From: Rhodospirillaceae bacterium
GTDB lineage: Bacteria > Pseudomonadota > Alphaproteobacteria > UBA8366
NCBI GenBank assembly: GCA_002716125.1
Contig: PAZH01000003.1
Location: forward strand, 68,382 to 132,381
Direction: 5' to 3'
DNA length: 64,000 bases
Position numbers and translations under genes: made by a program. Below the pieces are notes generated by a model. It worked only from the letters and a program-made list of their open reading frames with translations. It was not told where the DNA came from and ran no database searches. This document shows positions 19,887 to 29,372 of this stretch, one piece after another (position 1 is the first letter of the stretch; each line of letters starts with the position of its first letter).

Positions 19887-22800
19887 CTAAAGGTCGACGA
19901 CTTCGATGACGCCTGAAATCGATTTAATGGCGGACCGCATACCAGCTGAGATTTGATAACCTTCCGGTAACTCCATTTCGATTTCACGTAGATCCCGGTC
20001 CAAAACGAGACTCACCCGACCACGACCTCGCGTGCCATGCTCATGGATGACGCCTGATAGGCTCTCAACCGCGGAAACGTCACGCAAAAACACTTTCAAG
20101 CCAGCTACCGCGTTCGCCGCCGCTTCATCCAGCGCTTCTATGGCCGTTGCCGTCGTTCTGAATTCGTCGCCCCGACGTTGAATATCTGCTGCCACAAGAA
20201 GCGGCGTACCGGATTCAAGTAAGTCTCGGCTCTTCGCGAGGAGCTCGGAAAAGATCGTCAGCTCATAAGATCCTGTTGCATCCGACATCTGCGCAAAGGC
20301 AAGACGGCCTCCCCGGGCTGAATTGACGAATTTTCGCGCAGATACGATGCCTGCCATCGTGAAACGGCTACCACGCACGCGCCCCGCTTGAATATCCGCC
20401 CAATCCACAACACCGAGCCGGTCCAATGTCTGCCGGTACGATTCCAGCGGATGCGCCGAAAGGTAGAACCCAATCGCATCATGTTCCTGGTGTAGCCGTT
20501 CTTCCGTCGACCAGTCGTCGACATCCGGGAGTGCGGGCCGTGATTGTTCGTCAAATCCGTCGCCGAATAAGTTTACTTGATTGCTTTCGCGCTCGTTCTG
20601 CATGGCGTTGGTGTGACGCACGAGCATTTCGACAGCCTCGTATACCTGCCGGCGGTTGGGTACGACGTTGTCGAATGCACCCGCACGGGCCAGGTTCTCG
20701 ATCTGGCGTTTATTCATGACCTGTGAGTCGAGCCGTTCGGCAAACTCAAAAAGATTCTTGAATTCGCCATTTTCTTGGCGTTCTGCAACAAGCGCTTCCA
20801 TCGCCGCCGATCCAACATTCTTAATAGCGCATAAGGCATATCGAACGGCGCTGTTTCCCTCTTCCGTTTGTTCGACGGAGAAATAAACATCGGACTTCTG
20901 GATGTCCGGCGGTAGCAGCTCGATCTTCTGGCGCTCTAACTCAACCCGGAACAGGCCCAGTTTATCCGTATTGCCGGCGTCGAGTGTCATCGAAGCCGCC
21001 AAGAACTCGACGGGGTAATTCGCTTTCAAATACGCCGTTTGATAGGCAACCAGCGCATAAGCGGCAGCGTGCGACTTGTTGAAGCCGTAGCCCGCGAACT
21101 TTTCGACCTGCACGAAGATATCGGCCGCCGTTCCTTTGTGAACACCGTTCTCGACTGCACCATCGATGAAATTTTTGCGCTGCGCCTCCATTTCGGCCCG
21201 AATCTTCTTACCCATGGCGCGCCGAAGCAGATCGGCGCCGCCAAGCGAATACCCCGAGAGAACCCGTGCAATCTCCATCACCTGCTCTTGGTAGATCGCA
21301 ATGCCGTAGGTTTCGTTCAAAATGCCTTCCAGCATCGGGTGAAGGTAGTCGATTGCTTCTTCACCGTGCTTTCGCCGGATATAGCTTGGGATATTGTCCA
21401 TCGGCCCCGGTCGATAGAGGGCCACCACCGCGATGATGTCTTCAAATCTGTCCGGTCGCAGCTTCTTAAGGACATCCCGCATACCGGAACTTTCCAGCTG
21501 GAACACGCCCGCTGCATCTCCCTTGCACAGCATGTCGAAGGTCTTTTTGTCGTCGAGCGGTATCTGCGCCAAATCGATGGTGACGTCGCGATCTTTCAAG
21601 AGCTCAACCGCCTTGTCCAACACGGTCAGCGTCTTAAGACCCAGGAAGTCAAACTTCACCAAGCCCGCCATTTCAACGTACTTCATGTTGAATTGGGTTA
21701 TCGGCATTTCGGATCGCGGGTCGCGATAGAGTGGGACCAACTGCTCCAACGGCCGGTCACCAATAACCACACCCGCCGCGTGGGTCGACGCGTGACGGAA
21801 GAGACCTTCCAGCTTCAATGCCGTATCGATAAGCTTGGCGACGCTCTCGTCATCGCGCCGCATCTCCTGTAGTGCAGGCTCGCCGTCTATGGCTTCCTGC
21901 AGTTTGACCGGGTTGGCGGGGTTGTTTGGAACCAGCTTACAAATTCGGTCGACTTGCGAGTACGGCATCTCCAAGACACGGCCGACGTCGCGCAAAACGG
22001 CGCGGGCTTCAAGCTTACCGAACGTGATGATTTGGGCGACACGATCGTGCCCATATTCCGACTGCACATAGCGGATAACTCTATCGCGGCCATCCCGACA
22101 GAAGTCGATATCGAAGTCCGGCATCGATACGCGTTCCGGATTGAGGAAGCGTTCGAAAAGCAAGCCCCACCGCAACGGATCGAGATCCGTAATGGTCAGC
22201 GCCCAAGCAACCACCGAACCCGCGCCGGAGCCCCGCCCCGGTCCGACGGGAATATCATGCCGCCGCGCCCATTGGATGAAATCCGCAACGATCAGGAAAT
22301 AACCCGGATAGTCCATCTGATTGATAACGCCGAGCTCAAAATCAAAGCGTTCCATATAGGGCGCGGCTATTTCTTTGCGCTTCGCGTCGTCGGTCTCACC
22401 GTCATAGACGTGCTCTTCGAGACGCTTGTGCAGTCCCTCCTCCGCGAGTTCCCGCAATGCCTGCCCTTCACTACGACCTTCCAATTGCGGATAAGCAGGC
22501 AAGATCGGATCGCGCGTATCGGGCATGAATGCGCAACGTTGTGCAATCACCAGCGTGTTATCGATCGCTTCCGGAATGTCAGCGAACAAGACCCGCATTT
22601 CTTCCGCTGATTTGAAGCGATGATCCGGTGTCGCACGCCGGCGATCCTGCTTCGACAATGGCACGCCTTCGGAAATGCAAAGCAGCGCATCGTGCGCTTC
22701 GAACATATCCTCATCTGTAAAGAACGCTTCGTTCGTCGCAACCAAAGGAATGTTGTGGCGATACGCCAGATCAATCAGGTCGTTCTCAATCCGCCGCTCC

Positions 22801-23360
22801 ACTTCTAATCCGTGCCGCATCAGTTCGACATAGAGGCGCCCTTCAAAGATCGACGCGAGGCGGGCGAGCATCTCTTCCGCCGCCGGACCTTGGCTATTCG
22901 CGATCAATCGCCCAACCGGACCGTTGGCCCCGCCCGTTAAGGCGATGATGTCACCGTTTCGCTCGGCCAAATCCTCAATATCGATTTGGGGCGGTTCGCC
23001 GGAATCCGATTCCAGAAAGGCTCGGCTGACCAGAGCAAGAATATTTTCGTATCCCGTTTCCGACTGAGCGAGCAATACGAGCTCATCCGGCGGTAGGAAA
23101 CCGCCCTGCATTTGCCGTCCATTTTCGCCTGTATCCGTCCGGCGTAGACCGATTTGCACACCGATAACCGGCTGAACGCCGGCGCTGCGCGCCGCCAGAG
23201 AAAACTCAAGGGCACCGAACAGGTTATTTGTATCGGTAATACCGACGGCGGGCATTTGATGGCGCTGACAGAGCGAGACAATATCTTTAACGCGCAGGGC
23301 ACCTTCCGAAAGCGAATAGGCGGAATGAACGCGGAGGTGGACGAAGTCAGCGTGCGGCAT
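19887..23360 (-). CDS. dnaE: DnaE, DNA polymerase III alpha subunit
   Basis: This is the replicative polymerase catalytic subunit (C family). The 1157 residues begin with the PHP domain (FVHLRVHSAYSLSEGAL). The palm carries GPGRGSGAGSVVAW at 373-386 and catalytic aspartates 417 and 419 in MPDFDIDF; the third is in the VKFDFLGLKTL segment. The helix-hairpin-helix, OB-fold and C-terminal domains follow. The length matches DnaE1 rather than DnaE2/ImuC. It reads through to 26 bases short of the rpsB promoter; I see no clear terminator. Confidence 0.96.
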   Translation of the reverse strand: MPHADFVHLRVHSAYSLSEGALRVKDIVSLCQRHQMPAVGITDTNNLFGALEFSLAARSAGVQPVIGVQIGLRRTDTGENGRQMQGGFLPPDELVLLAQSETGYENILALVSRAFLESDSGEPPQIDIEDLAERNGDIIALTGGANGPVGRLIANSQGPAAEEMLARLASIFEGRLYVELMRHGLEVERRIENDLIDLAYRHNIPLVATNEAFFTDEDMFEAHDALLCISEGVPLSKQDRRRATPDHRFKSAEEMRVLFADIPEAIDNTLVIAQRCAFMPDTRDPILPAYPQLEGRSEGQALRELAEEGLHKRLEEHVYDGETDDAKRKEIAAPYMERFDFELGVINQMDYPGYFLIVADFIQWARRHDIPVGPGRGSGAGSVVAWALTITDLDPLRWGLLFERFLNPERVSMPDFDIDFCRDGRDRVIRYVQSEYGHDRVAQIITFGKLEARAVLRDVGRVLEMPYSQVDRICKLVPNNPANPVKLQEAIDGEPALQEMRRDDESVAKLIDTALKLEGLFRHASTHAAGVVIGDRPLEQLVPLYRDPRSEMPITQFNMKYVEMAGLVKFDFLGLKTLTVLDKAVELLKDRDVTIDLAQIPLDDKKTFDMLCKGDAAGVFQLESSGMRDVLKKLRPDRFEDIIAVVALYRPGPMDNIPSYIRRKHGEEAIDYLHPMLEGILNETYGIAIYQEQVMEIARVLSGYSLGGADLLRRAMGKKIRAEMEAQRKNFIDGAVENGVHKGTAADIFVQVEKFAGYGFNKSHAAAYALVAYQTAYLKANYPVEFLAASMTLDAGNTDKLGLFRVELERQKIELLPPDIQKSDVYFSVEQTEEGNSAVRYALCAIKNVGSAAMEALVAERQENGEFKNLFEFAERLDSQVMNKRQIENLARAGAFDNVVPNRRQVYEAVEMLVRHTNAMQNERESNQVNLFGDGFDEQSRPALPDVDDWSTEERLHQEHDAIGFYLSAHPLESYRQTLDRLGVVDWADIQAGRVRGSRFTMAGIVSARKFVNSARGGRLAFAQMSDATGSYELTIFSELLAKSRDLLESGTPLLVAADIQRRGDEFRTTATAIEALDEAAANAVAGLKVFLRDVSAVESLSGVIHEHGTRGRGRVSLVLDRDLREIEMELPEGYQISAGMRSAIKSISGVIEVVDL

Positions 23361-23406
23361 AAGGCAATGTTGTCCAAAAGTGGCCTAAAGGGAATTCGAA
23401 ACTCGC

Positions 23407-23449
23407 ACCACAATATATAGCCCACGCAATAGCACGATACCACAATATA
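23407..23449. repeat. 11-bp direct repeat upstream of dnaE
   Basis: ACCACAATATA occurs at 23407-23417 and again at 23439-23449, 32 bp start to start, about three helical turns. On the minus strand each copy reads TATATTGTGGT. It lies 47-90 bases before the dnaE start and also upstream of the divergent MmgE/PrpD gene, so it may be a regulator site or overlapping promoter elements. Confidence 0.4.
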
Positions 23450-23554
23450 AAGCCGTAATAGGGCTTGTCGGTGAATACCGAGCTATGAAAAGCGACGACT
23501 CGCCCGATATTAAACTTTGGGAACCAAAGCGTTCTGTTGAAAAGGGTCTATGCC

Positions 23555-24949
23555 ATGCCGTCTATGAGTCGTGAAATATCCGCTTGGGTCGAAACGCTTA
23601 CCTTCGAAGATTTGCCACCGAACGTGGTCGATCGGGCAAAAGGGGTCACCTTACAAGCCTTGTCCTCGGCGCTTCTGGGATACGAATTCGCAGAGGCTCG
23701 GCAAGCGGTCGCCATGATGCAGGAGGAAGAGGCTGGTGGCGGTGGCGCAGCGACCTGTCTCGTCACAGGAACAAAATTGACGAAGGCTGGCGCCGCTCTC
23801 GTCAACGCCGAAACAATCTTCGCTGGCGGTAAGTGGGATACATTCAAAATGCTGACGCATCCGGGGTGCGCAATAATCCCAGCCGCCCTTGCCGCGGCCG
23901 AGGTGTCCGGCGCGAATGGAAAGACATTCCTGACAGGCGTTGCCGCCGGCTATGAGATTATGGAACGCTTAGCGTCCGATTTCATTCCAACCGTGATGTC
24001 TCGCGGATTCCATTCGGGTCCTGTTTTTGGAATTTTCGGTGCCGCCATCGCATACGCTAAGATTGTTGGGCTCGGTGCAAACCTAATTCACGGGGCCATT
24101 GCACAATGCGTGAATTTGGCGAGCGGAAATTTGGAAGGTATCCGAAGTGGCGGGCGCGCGCTCCGCGAAGGGGGCGCCGTCCGAAATGCCCTCCTCGCAG
24201 TGGCTATGTCGAAACACGGTGCACCTGGCGGCGAGACCATTCTCGAAGGCGAAGCCGGCTTTTACCACGCGTATACCGGCAATAATCTCGGTGTTCTCCG
24301 ATACAGTTTCACTGCCGATAATAAGACGGACCTGGGCAAGATCACCGAAAACCTCGGTCAGGATTGGATTTTTCTAGAGACGCTTTACCGGATTTATTCG
24401 ACGCCGGGCTTTAACATTGCCCATGTCGATGTGACCGCAGCGATCTGCAAAGAACATGATATCGATTACGAAGACGTCGAACGCATCGAAGCTGTCGTCA
24501 ATTGGCTGGAAACCGAATATCCGAGCGCGGCCTTTCCATCGAGAAGCCGCGATCCACGTCCGGACAGTCCCCACTATTATTCCGCATGGGGCGTCGTTCG
24601 GCGTTCTTTCCCGCTGTTGAAATGCGTTCAGCGAAATGTCGGCGAGGAGGATCCAGCCGAAGTCCTGGAACTGATGAACCGCGTCGAAATCATCCCCTCA
24701 CACCGACGCACCCTATTCGGGCCAAAGATTACCATTCATCTGAAAGACGGCCGAAGTTTCACAAAATCAGCAACCGGCACAGAGTTTATCTGGGATTTTC
24801 CGACATTGACGACAAGACTCAGAGAGATTGTTCCCGGACTTCCCATTTCCGAGGCGCAATACGGCGAGCTTGTTGCAGCGTGTCGTGGATTGGATGACGT
24901 CGAAAAGGCCGCTAAGCTCATCGACCTGACGATCCCGTCCGATAGCTGA
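23555..24949 (+). CDS. MmgE/PrpD family protein
   Basis: The family includes 2-methylcitrate dehydratase and cis-aconitate decarboxylase; substrate here is unknown. The 464 residues fit the family and contain its helical N-terminal half with AGYEIMERLASDF and the RGFHSG motif, followed by the smaller alpha/beta part. I start at the ATG at 23555, which has an AAAGGG site 8 bases upstream; a TTG at 23537 would add six residues. No prpB, prpC or mmgA genes are nearby, so a role in propionate breakdown is not supported by context. greB follows after 5 bases, probably co-transcribed. It sits as an insertion between dnaE and lolD. Confidence 0.8.
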   Translation: MPSMSREISAWVETLTFEDLPPNVVDRAKGVTLQALSSALLGYEFAEARQAVAMMQEEEAGGGGAATCLVTGTKLTKAGAALVNAETIFAGGKWDTFKMLTHPGCAIIPAALAAAEVSGANGKTFLTGVAAGYEIMERLASDFIPTVMSRGFHSGPVFGIFGAAIAYAKIVGLGANLIHGAIAQCVNLASGNLEGIRSGGRALREGGAVRNALLAVAMSKHGAPGGETILEGEAGFYHAYTGNNLGVLRYSFTADNKTDLGKITENLGQDWIFLETLYRIYSTPGFNIAHVDVTAAICKEHDIDYEDVERIEAVVNWLETEYPSAAFPSRSRDPRPDSPHYYSAWGVVRRSFPLLKCVQRNVGEEDPAEVLELMNRVEIIPSHRRTLFGPKITIHLKDGRSFTKSATGTEFIWDFPTLTTRLREIVPGLPISEAQYGELVAACRGLDDVEKAAKLIDLTIPSDS

Positions 24950-24954
24950 GCAGC

Positions 24955-25503
24955 ATGAGCAAAGCGTTTACCAAAGAAACCGAAAACGAAGACGATGAAG
25001 AACTGCCGGATATCCCCGACAGCCTGCCGCTGGGCGCAAAAAATTATATGACACCCCAGGGCCACGCAGCCCTTGTCGAAGAGTTGAAGCATCTTCGCAC
25101 GAAAGAAAGGCCGGAAGTCGTAGAGGTTGTCGCGTGGGCCGCCGGGAAAGGGGACCGTTCTGAGAATGGCGACTACATTTATGGCAAGAAACGCCTGCGC
25201 GAAATTGACCGTCGCATACGATTCCTGATGAAGCGGCTAGATAACGCCGAGATCGTCGATCAGGCCAAACAGAAAGGCCTGCAACAGGTCTTCTTCGGCG
25301 CGACCGTTACCTACGAAACCGACGAGGGTGAAGAAAACACGATTCAAATCGTTGGTGTCGACGAGGCGAAGACCGAAGACGGCCAAGTCAGTTGGATATC
25401 CCCGATCGCCCGTGCCCTTCATAAGTCGCGTGTTGGCGATGTGATCAATTTGAAAACACCGGCCGGCATAGTGGAAATCGAAATCGTCGATATTCGGTAC
25501 TAA
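24955..25503 (+). CDS. greB: GreB-type transcript cleavage factor
   Basis: GreA/GreB enter the secondary channel of backtracked RNA polymerase and stimulate RNA cleavage. The 182 residues show the N-terminal coiled coil with GDRSENGDYIYGKKRLREID, where the tip acidic residues and YGKKRLREID point to GreB rather than GreA, and a C-terminal FKBP-like domain (about 105-180). It has an extra ~30-residue acidic N-terminus compared with E. coli GreB (158). Its stop overlaps that of the convergent lolD by 4 bases. Confidence 0.88.
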   Translation: MSKAFTKETENEDDEELPDIPDSLPLGAKNYMTPQGHAALVEELKHLRTKERPEVVEVVAWAAGKGDRSENGDYIYGKKRLREIDRRIRFLMKRLDNAEIVDQAKQKGLQQVFFGATVTYETDEGEENTIQIVGVDEAKTEDGQVSWISPIARALHKSRVGDVINLKTPAGIVEIEIVDIRY

Positions 25504-26183
25504 CCGGCGGCTTCAACCAAACCATTCTCGAGGCGCAGGATACGATCCATCCGACCTGCCAACTCGAGATTGTGCGTAGCGACCAATGCGCCAAGCCCGC
25601 CCTGTTTCACCAATCCCTGCAACAATTCGAAGACACCGTCTGCAGTCTGGCCGTCCAAGTTTCCGGTCGGCTCATCGGCCAATAGAATTGTCGGTGAATT
25701 GGCGAGCGCACGCGCGATCGCAACCCGCTGCTGCTCGCCACCAGATAATCGTGCGGGTCGATGACTCGATCGCCCCGAAAGCCCCACCGCTTCAATCAGA
25801 CCGATAGCCGCTTCCCGCGCGCTCCGCTTCCCCAACCCGTCGACCATACGCGGGATCATCACGTTCTCGAGTGCTGAAAATTCCGGCAGAAGATGATGAA
25901 CTTGATACACAAACCCGATCTCGGTTCGCCTGAGTGCGGTTCGTGCGTCATCGGAAAGCTTCGAACATTCTTGCCCGGCGACTGTCACTTCGCCTTTGTC
26001 AGGGTCTTCCAAAAGACCGGCGACGTGGAGAAGGGTCGATTTACCAGCGCCTGACGGCCCGACCAACGCGACAAGCTCACCCGGTTCTATCGACAGATTT
26101 ACCCCCCGCAGAACATCGAGACGTTCTTCGCCTTGTCGGTATACGCGTTCGACATTCGTCAATTTGATGACCGGCTCACTCAT
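25500..26183 (-). CDS. lolD: LolD, lipoprotein-releasing ABC transporter ATPase
   Basis: This ATPase drives release of outer-membrane lipoproteins from the inner membrane to LolA. The 227 residues include Walker A GPSGAGKST, the ABC signature LSGGEQQRVAIARAL, Walker B LLADEPTGNLD and the switch histidine in VATHNLEL. It overlaps lolC by 8 bases. Confidence 0.93.
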   Translation of the reverse strand: MSEPVIKLTNVERVYRQGEERLDVLRGVNLSIEPGELVALVGPSGAGKSTLLHVAGLLEDPDKGEVTVAGQECSKLSDDARTALRRTEIGFVYQVHHLLPEFSALENVMIPRMVDGLGKRSAREAAIGLIEAVGLSGRSSHRPARLSGGEQQRVAIARALANSPTILLADEPTGNLDGQTADGVFELLQGLVKQGGLGALVATHNLELAGRMDRILRLENGLVEAAG

Positions 26184-27456
26184 ATCGCAGGACTTCCACT
26201 GGGTCCAAGCGGCCCGCCCGCCACGCCGGATAGATGGAAGCCAGGAACGATAAAAGCAGTGCCATGCATATCACCATGATGACTTCACTCGGATCGACCT
26301 TGGCCGGAAGCTGTGAGAGGAAATAAATTTCCGCTTGAAACAGGTCGACCCCGGCGAGACTTTGAATCCACTGTCGAATGGTCTCGATATTTACAGAGAA
26401 CGCGATTCCAAGCGCACTCCCCAGAATCGTGCCGATCACACCGACACTCGCTCCGGTAACGAAGAAAATCCGCAGGATCATGCCGCGTGTCGCACCCATG
26501 GTGCGGAGGATAGCGATCCCCTTCCCTTTATCGTTCACGAGCATGACTTGGCTTGAGATGATGTTGAACGCAGCGACCAGGATAATCAGGGTCAAAATCA
26601 AAAACATCACGTTGCGTTCGACCTGCAGCGCCGTAAAGAAACTGGAATTGACTTGTCGCCAGTCGCGTATCCAAACAGTTGGACCTGTTTGTTTGTAAAT
26701 GGCCCGCTGAATGCCATCGATTTTCTCAGCGTTCTCCGCCGTGACTTCGATATGTGAAACGCCGTCCTTTTGCCGAAAGAAGGCGGCTGCCGCCTTGATC
26801 GGCATGAATACGAAACTCGAATCGTACTCCGACATTCCGACATCGAAGATCGCGGCGACGTGGTAGGCCTTCATCCGTGGCATCGTACCAAAAGCGGTTG
26901 TCGTGCCGCGGGGCGCGATAAATGTCAGCTTGTCGCCAACGCGAAGATGGAAACGGCGAGCCATCCGGCTGCCGATCATCACGCCGGTACCGGTGTCGAA
27001 TCCATCAAGGCTACCAGCCCGAATGCCATCGAACAGGAGTGTTTTCGCGCGAATGTCTTCCGCCCGCATACCGCGGGCGATACCGCCGATCGAAACCTTA
27101 TTCGCGCTTAACAACAACTGGCCCTCGACGACCGGTGATGCAGTCCGCACGCCGGGCAACGTCTTAATCTTCTTGGCAATTTCATCGTAATTGCCGAGAT
27201 TTCCTCGCGGTGCCGAAATTTCCAAATGACCGTTCAACCCGAGAATGCGTCCCAGCAGTTCGGCTCGGAAACCGTTCATCACAGACATCACAATGATGAG
27301 GGTCGCGACACCAAGCATTATGCCGAGAAGCGAGAACCAAGCGACGACGGAGATGAAACCTTCCTGCCGTTTTGCCCGCAAATAGCGAAAAGCCATCAAA
27401 CGTTCAAAGGCTGAAAACACCGGTGGTCTAGCCCGCGATACGCGACAACGCCGCAT
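26176..27456 (-). CDS. lolC: LolC/LolE family lipoprotein-releasing permease
   Basis: This is the membrane subunit of the Lol exporter. Of 426 residues, membrane segment 1 is near 40-65 ([20 protein letters not shown] is the family motif), a large periplasmic domain spans about 70-290 and three further segments follow. Only one permease gene is present; many Alphaproteobacteria have a single LolC/E-like (LolF) protein, presumably forming a homodimer with LolD. The first ATG overlaps proS by 29 bases; a GTG at 27420 giving [13 protein letters not shown] is an alternative start and I see no strong ribosome site for either. Confidence 0.9.
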   Translation of the reverse strand: MRRCRVSRARPPVFSAFERLMAFRYLRAKRQEGFISVVAWFSLLGIMLGVATLIIVMSVMNGFRAELLGRILGLNGHLEISAPRGNLGNYDEIAKKIKTLPGVRTASPVVEGQLLLSANKVSIGGIARGMRAEDIRAKTLLFDGIRAGSLDGFDTGTGVMIGSRMARRFHLRVGDKLTFIAPRGTTTAFGTMPRMKAYHVAAIFDVGMSEYDSSFVFMPIKAAAAFFRQKDGVSHIEVTAENAEKIDGIQRAIYKQTGPTVWIRDWRQVNSSFFTALQVERNVMFLILTLIILVAAFNIISSQVMLVNDKGKGIAILRTMGATRGMILRIFFVTGASVGVIGTILGSALGIAFSVNIETIRQWIQSLAGVDLFQAEIYFLSQLPAKVDPSEVIMVICMALLLSFLASIYPAWRAGRLDPVEVLRYE

Positions 27457-28777
27457 CGAGAGACATCTCGTCGCGCTCGCCGGTCTTTCGGTTCTTTACC
27501 TCAACCACCCCATTCTTCAGGCCACGCGGACCGACGATGAGTTGCCACGGAAGCCCGATTAAATCCATGTCGGAGAACTTCACGCCTGCGCGTTCATCGC
27601 GATCGTCATACATCACTTCGGTCTCGTTTTCCGCGAGCTTGGCATAGATATCCGCACAAGCCTTGTCACACGCTTCGTCGCCGACGCGCAGGTTTATCAA
27701 TCCGACCTTGAAAGGAGCGACGGCCTCAGGCCAAACAATCCCATCGTCATCGTGACAAGCCTCGATAACACCCCCCACCAAGCGCGATACGCCCACGCCG
27801 TAAGAGCCCATTTGAACCGGGACTTCCTGTCCTTCGCTGTTGGTCACAACGGCACCAAGCGGTTTCGAATATTTGTCGCCAAAAAAGAATATATGCCCAA
27901 CTTCGATCCCGCGCGCCGAGACACGTTTGTCTTCGGGCACCTCCGCTTCGAAGCGGGATGGATCATGCATCTCGTCCGTTGCGGCATAGAGGCTCGTCCA
28001 ACGGTCGACATATCCTTGAATCGTCTCGGCCGATCCGAAATCGACATTCTCTCCAAGAATATCGTAGTCGAGCAATTCTTGATGACAGAACACTTCGCTC
28101 TCGCCTGTATCGGCCAGAATGATGAATTCATGGCTCATATCACCACCGATCGGGCCGGTCTCCGCGCGCATTGGAACAGCTTTCAAACCCATCCGCGCAT
28201 ATGTCCGTAGGTAAGCCACGAACATCTTATTGTAGGCGACCCGCCCGGCTTCCGCGTCGAGATCGAAGGAATAGGCATCCTTCATATAGAATTCCCGCCC
28301 CCGCATCACACCAAACCGCGGTCGAACCTCGTCTCGGAATTTCCATTGGATGTGGTAGAGGTTTTGCGGCAAATCCCGGTAACTCCGAACCGACGCCGCA
28401 AATATCTCAGTAATGAGTTCCTCGTTCGTCGGCCCATAAAGCATGTCGCGGTCGTGACGATCTTGAATGCGGAGCATCTCTTTGCCGTAGTCATCGTAAC
28501 GGCCGGATTGACGCCACAAATCCGCCGACTGAATCGTCGGCATAAGAAGCTCCTGTGCACCACTGCGGTTCTGCTCTTCTCGGACAATTTGCTCGATCTT
28601 CTTCAAAACACGGAAGCCAAGCGGCAACCATGAATAGATACCCGCGCTCGCTTGACGCACCATACCCGCTCGCAGCATGTATCGATGCGAAACGATCTGT
28701 GCCTCTTGCGGCGTTTCCTTCAAAGTCGGAAGGAAATATTGCGACAGACGCACCGCATTGCTTGTGTCGATATTCAT
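27428..28777 (-). CDS. proS: ProS, proline-tRNA ligase (short type)
   Basis: This class II synthetase charges tRNA-Pro. The 449 residues contain motif 2 ([20 protein letters not shown], no more than that shown) and a C-terminal anticodon-binding domain from about 350. It lacks the ~180-residue INS editing insertion of E. coli ProS, as is normal in Alphaproteobacteria, which often rely on separate editing proteins. The start at 28777 (MNIDTSN) is chosen over a GTG at 28852, which has a ribosome site too close and no family-like sequence. It heads the proS-lolC-lolD unit. Confidence 0.93.
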   Translation of the reverse strand: MNIDTSNAVRLSQYFLPTLKETPQEAQIVSHRYMLRAGMVRQASAGIYSWLPLGFRVLKKIEQIVREEQNRSGAQELLMPTIQSADLWRQSGRYDDYGKEMLRIQDRHDRDMLYGPTNEELITEIFAASVRSYRDLPQNLYHIQWKFRDEVRPRFGVMRGREFYMKDAYSFDLDAEAGRVAYNKMFVAYLRTYARMGLKAVPMRAETGPIGGDMSHEFIILADTGESEVFCHQELLDYDILGENVDFGSAETIQGYVDRWTSLYAATDEMHDPSRFEAEVPEDKRVSARGIEVGHIFFFGDKYSKPLGAVVTNSEGQEVPVQMGSYGVGVSRLVGGVIEACHDDDGIVWPEAVAPFKVGLINLRVGDEACDKACADIYAKLAENETEVMYDDRDERAGVKFSDMDLIGLPWQLIVGPRGLKNGVVEVKNRKTGERDEMSLDAALSRIAG

Positions 28778-28896
28778 ATTCAAATCAGACCTCGTCCCGA
28801 TAGAGCCGTGCTGCGCGCAGCGCAATTGTTGGCGCCAATCTAGGAAACACACCGTTCCTTGTCCATCGGCAGTCTAGAAACTGCGATCCTTCGGAT

Positions 28897-29310
28897 TTAT
28901 CTGCCGGCCGCTTGGCACTTCTTCGCAAGCGCGGCCATAGCCTTATCGTTCAAAGGCTCGCCGTTAAAGGTGAACGAATTCTTCCCGATATCATATTTTA
29001 CTTTGCCGACACTGGCGGAAGTTTCACCGAAACGGGTTGCCGCCGCCCCTTTCAACGGATTGAAGCCGATATCGAATTCGATCTTCGTCGGCAGCTTCAA
29101 CTTCATGCTGTTATTCACGTCTGCGCCGACAACTTTCCGGCCACGAACGTCGACACCGGGTTTGTAGTTCACGTCAGCGCGGGCGCGGTGCTGTATCAAC
29201 TTCTTACAGTCGCGGCCTGACATTTTCACTTTTGTGCTTTTAGCGAAGGCGGCGCCTGCCGGCAGTGCGACGGCAAGCGCTAATAAACTAACTGTAAGAA
29301 TACGTTTCAT
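28897..29310 (-). CDS. Small secreted protein of unknown function
   Basis: The 137 residues begin with a clear Sec signal peptide (MKRI, hydrophobic core, ending GAAFAK at about 22). The mature ~115 residues are basic and contain DCKKLIQHRARADV and YKPGVDVRGRKVV, a pattern I associate with uncharacterised alphaproteobacterial periplasmic proteins, plus a second Cys near the end that could pair with the first. No enzymatic motif is seen. It lies between proS and the divergent permease. On the minus strand a TATAAT lies only 6 bases before the ATG. Confidence 0.7.
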   Translation of the reverse strand: MKRILTVSLLALAVALPAGAAFAKSTKVKMSGRDCKKLIQHRARADVNYKPGVDVRGRKVVGADVNNSMKLKLPTKIEFDIGFNPLKGAAATRFGETSASVGKVKYDIGKNSFTFNGEPLNDKAMAALAKKCQAAGR

Positions 29311-29372
29311 GCCTCTATTATAGCTCGGATTAGGGTGATTTGCTATCAGCGCATTTACGGGGAGGATGTGTT

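Noticed and set aside
23485..23574. 29-codon open frame before the MmgE/PrpD gene, overlapping its start
   Set aside because: No ribosome site and no recognisable peptide; too short to support, though a leader peptide cannot be fully excluded.
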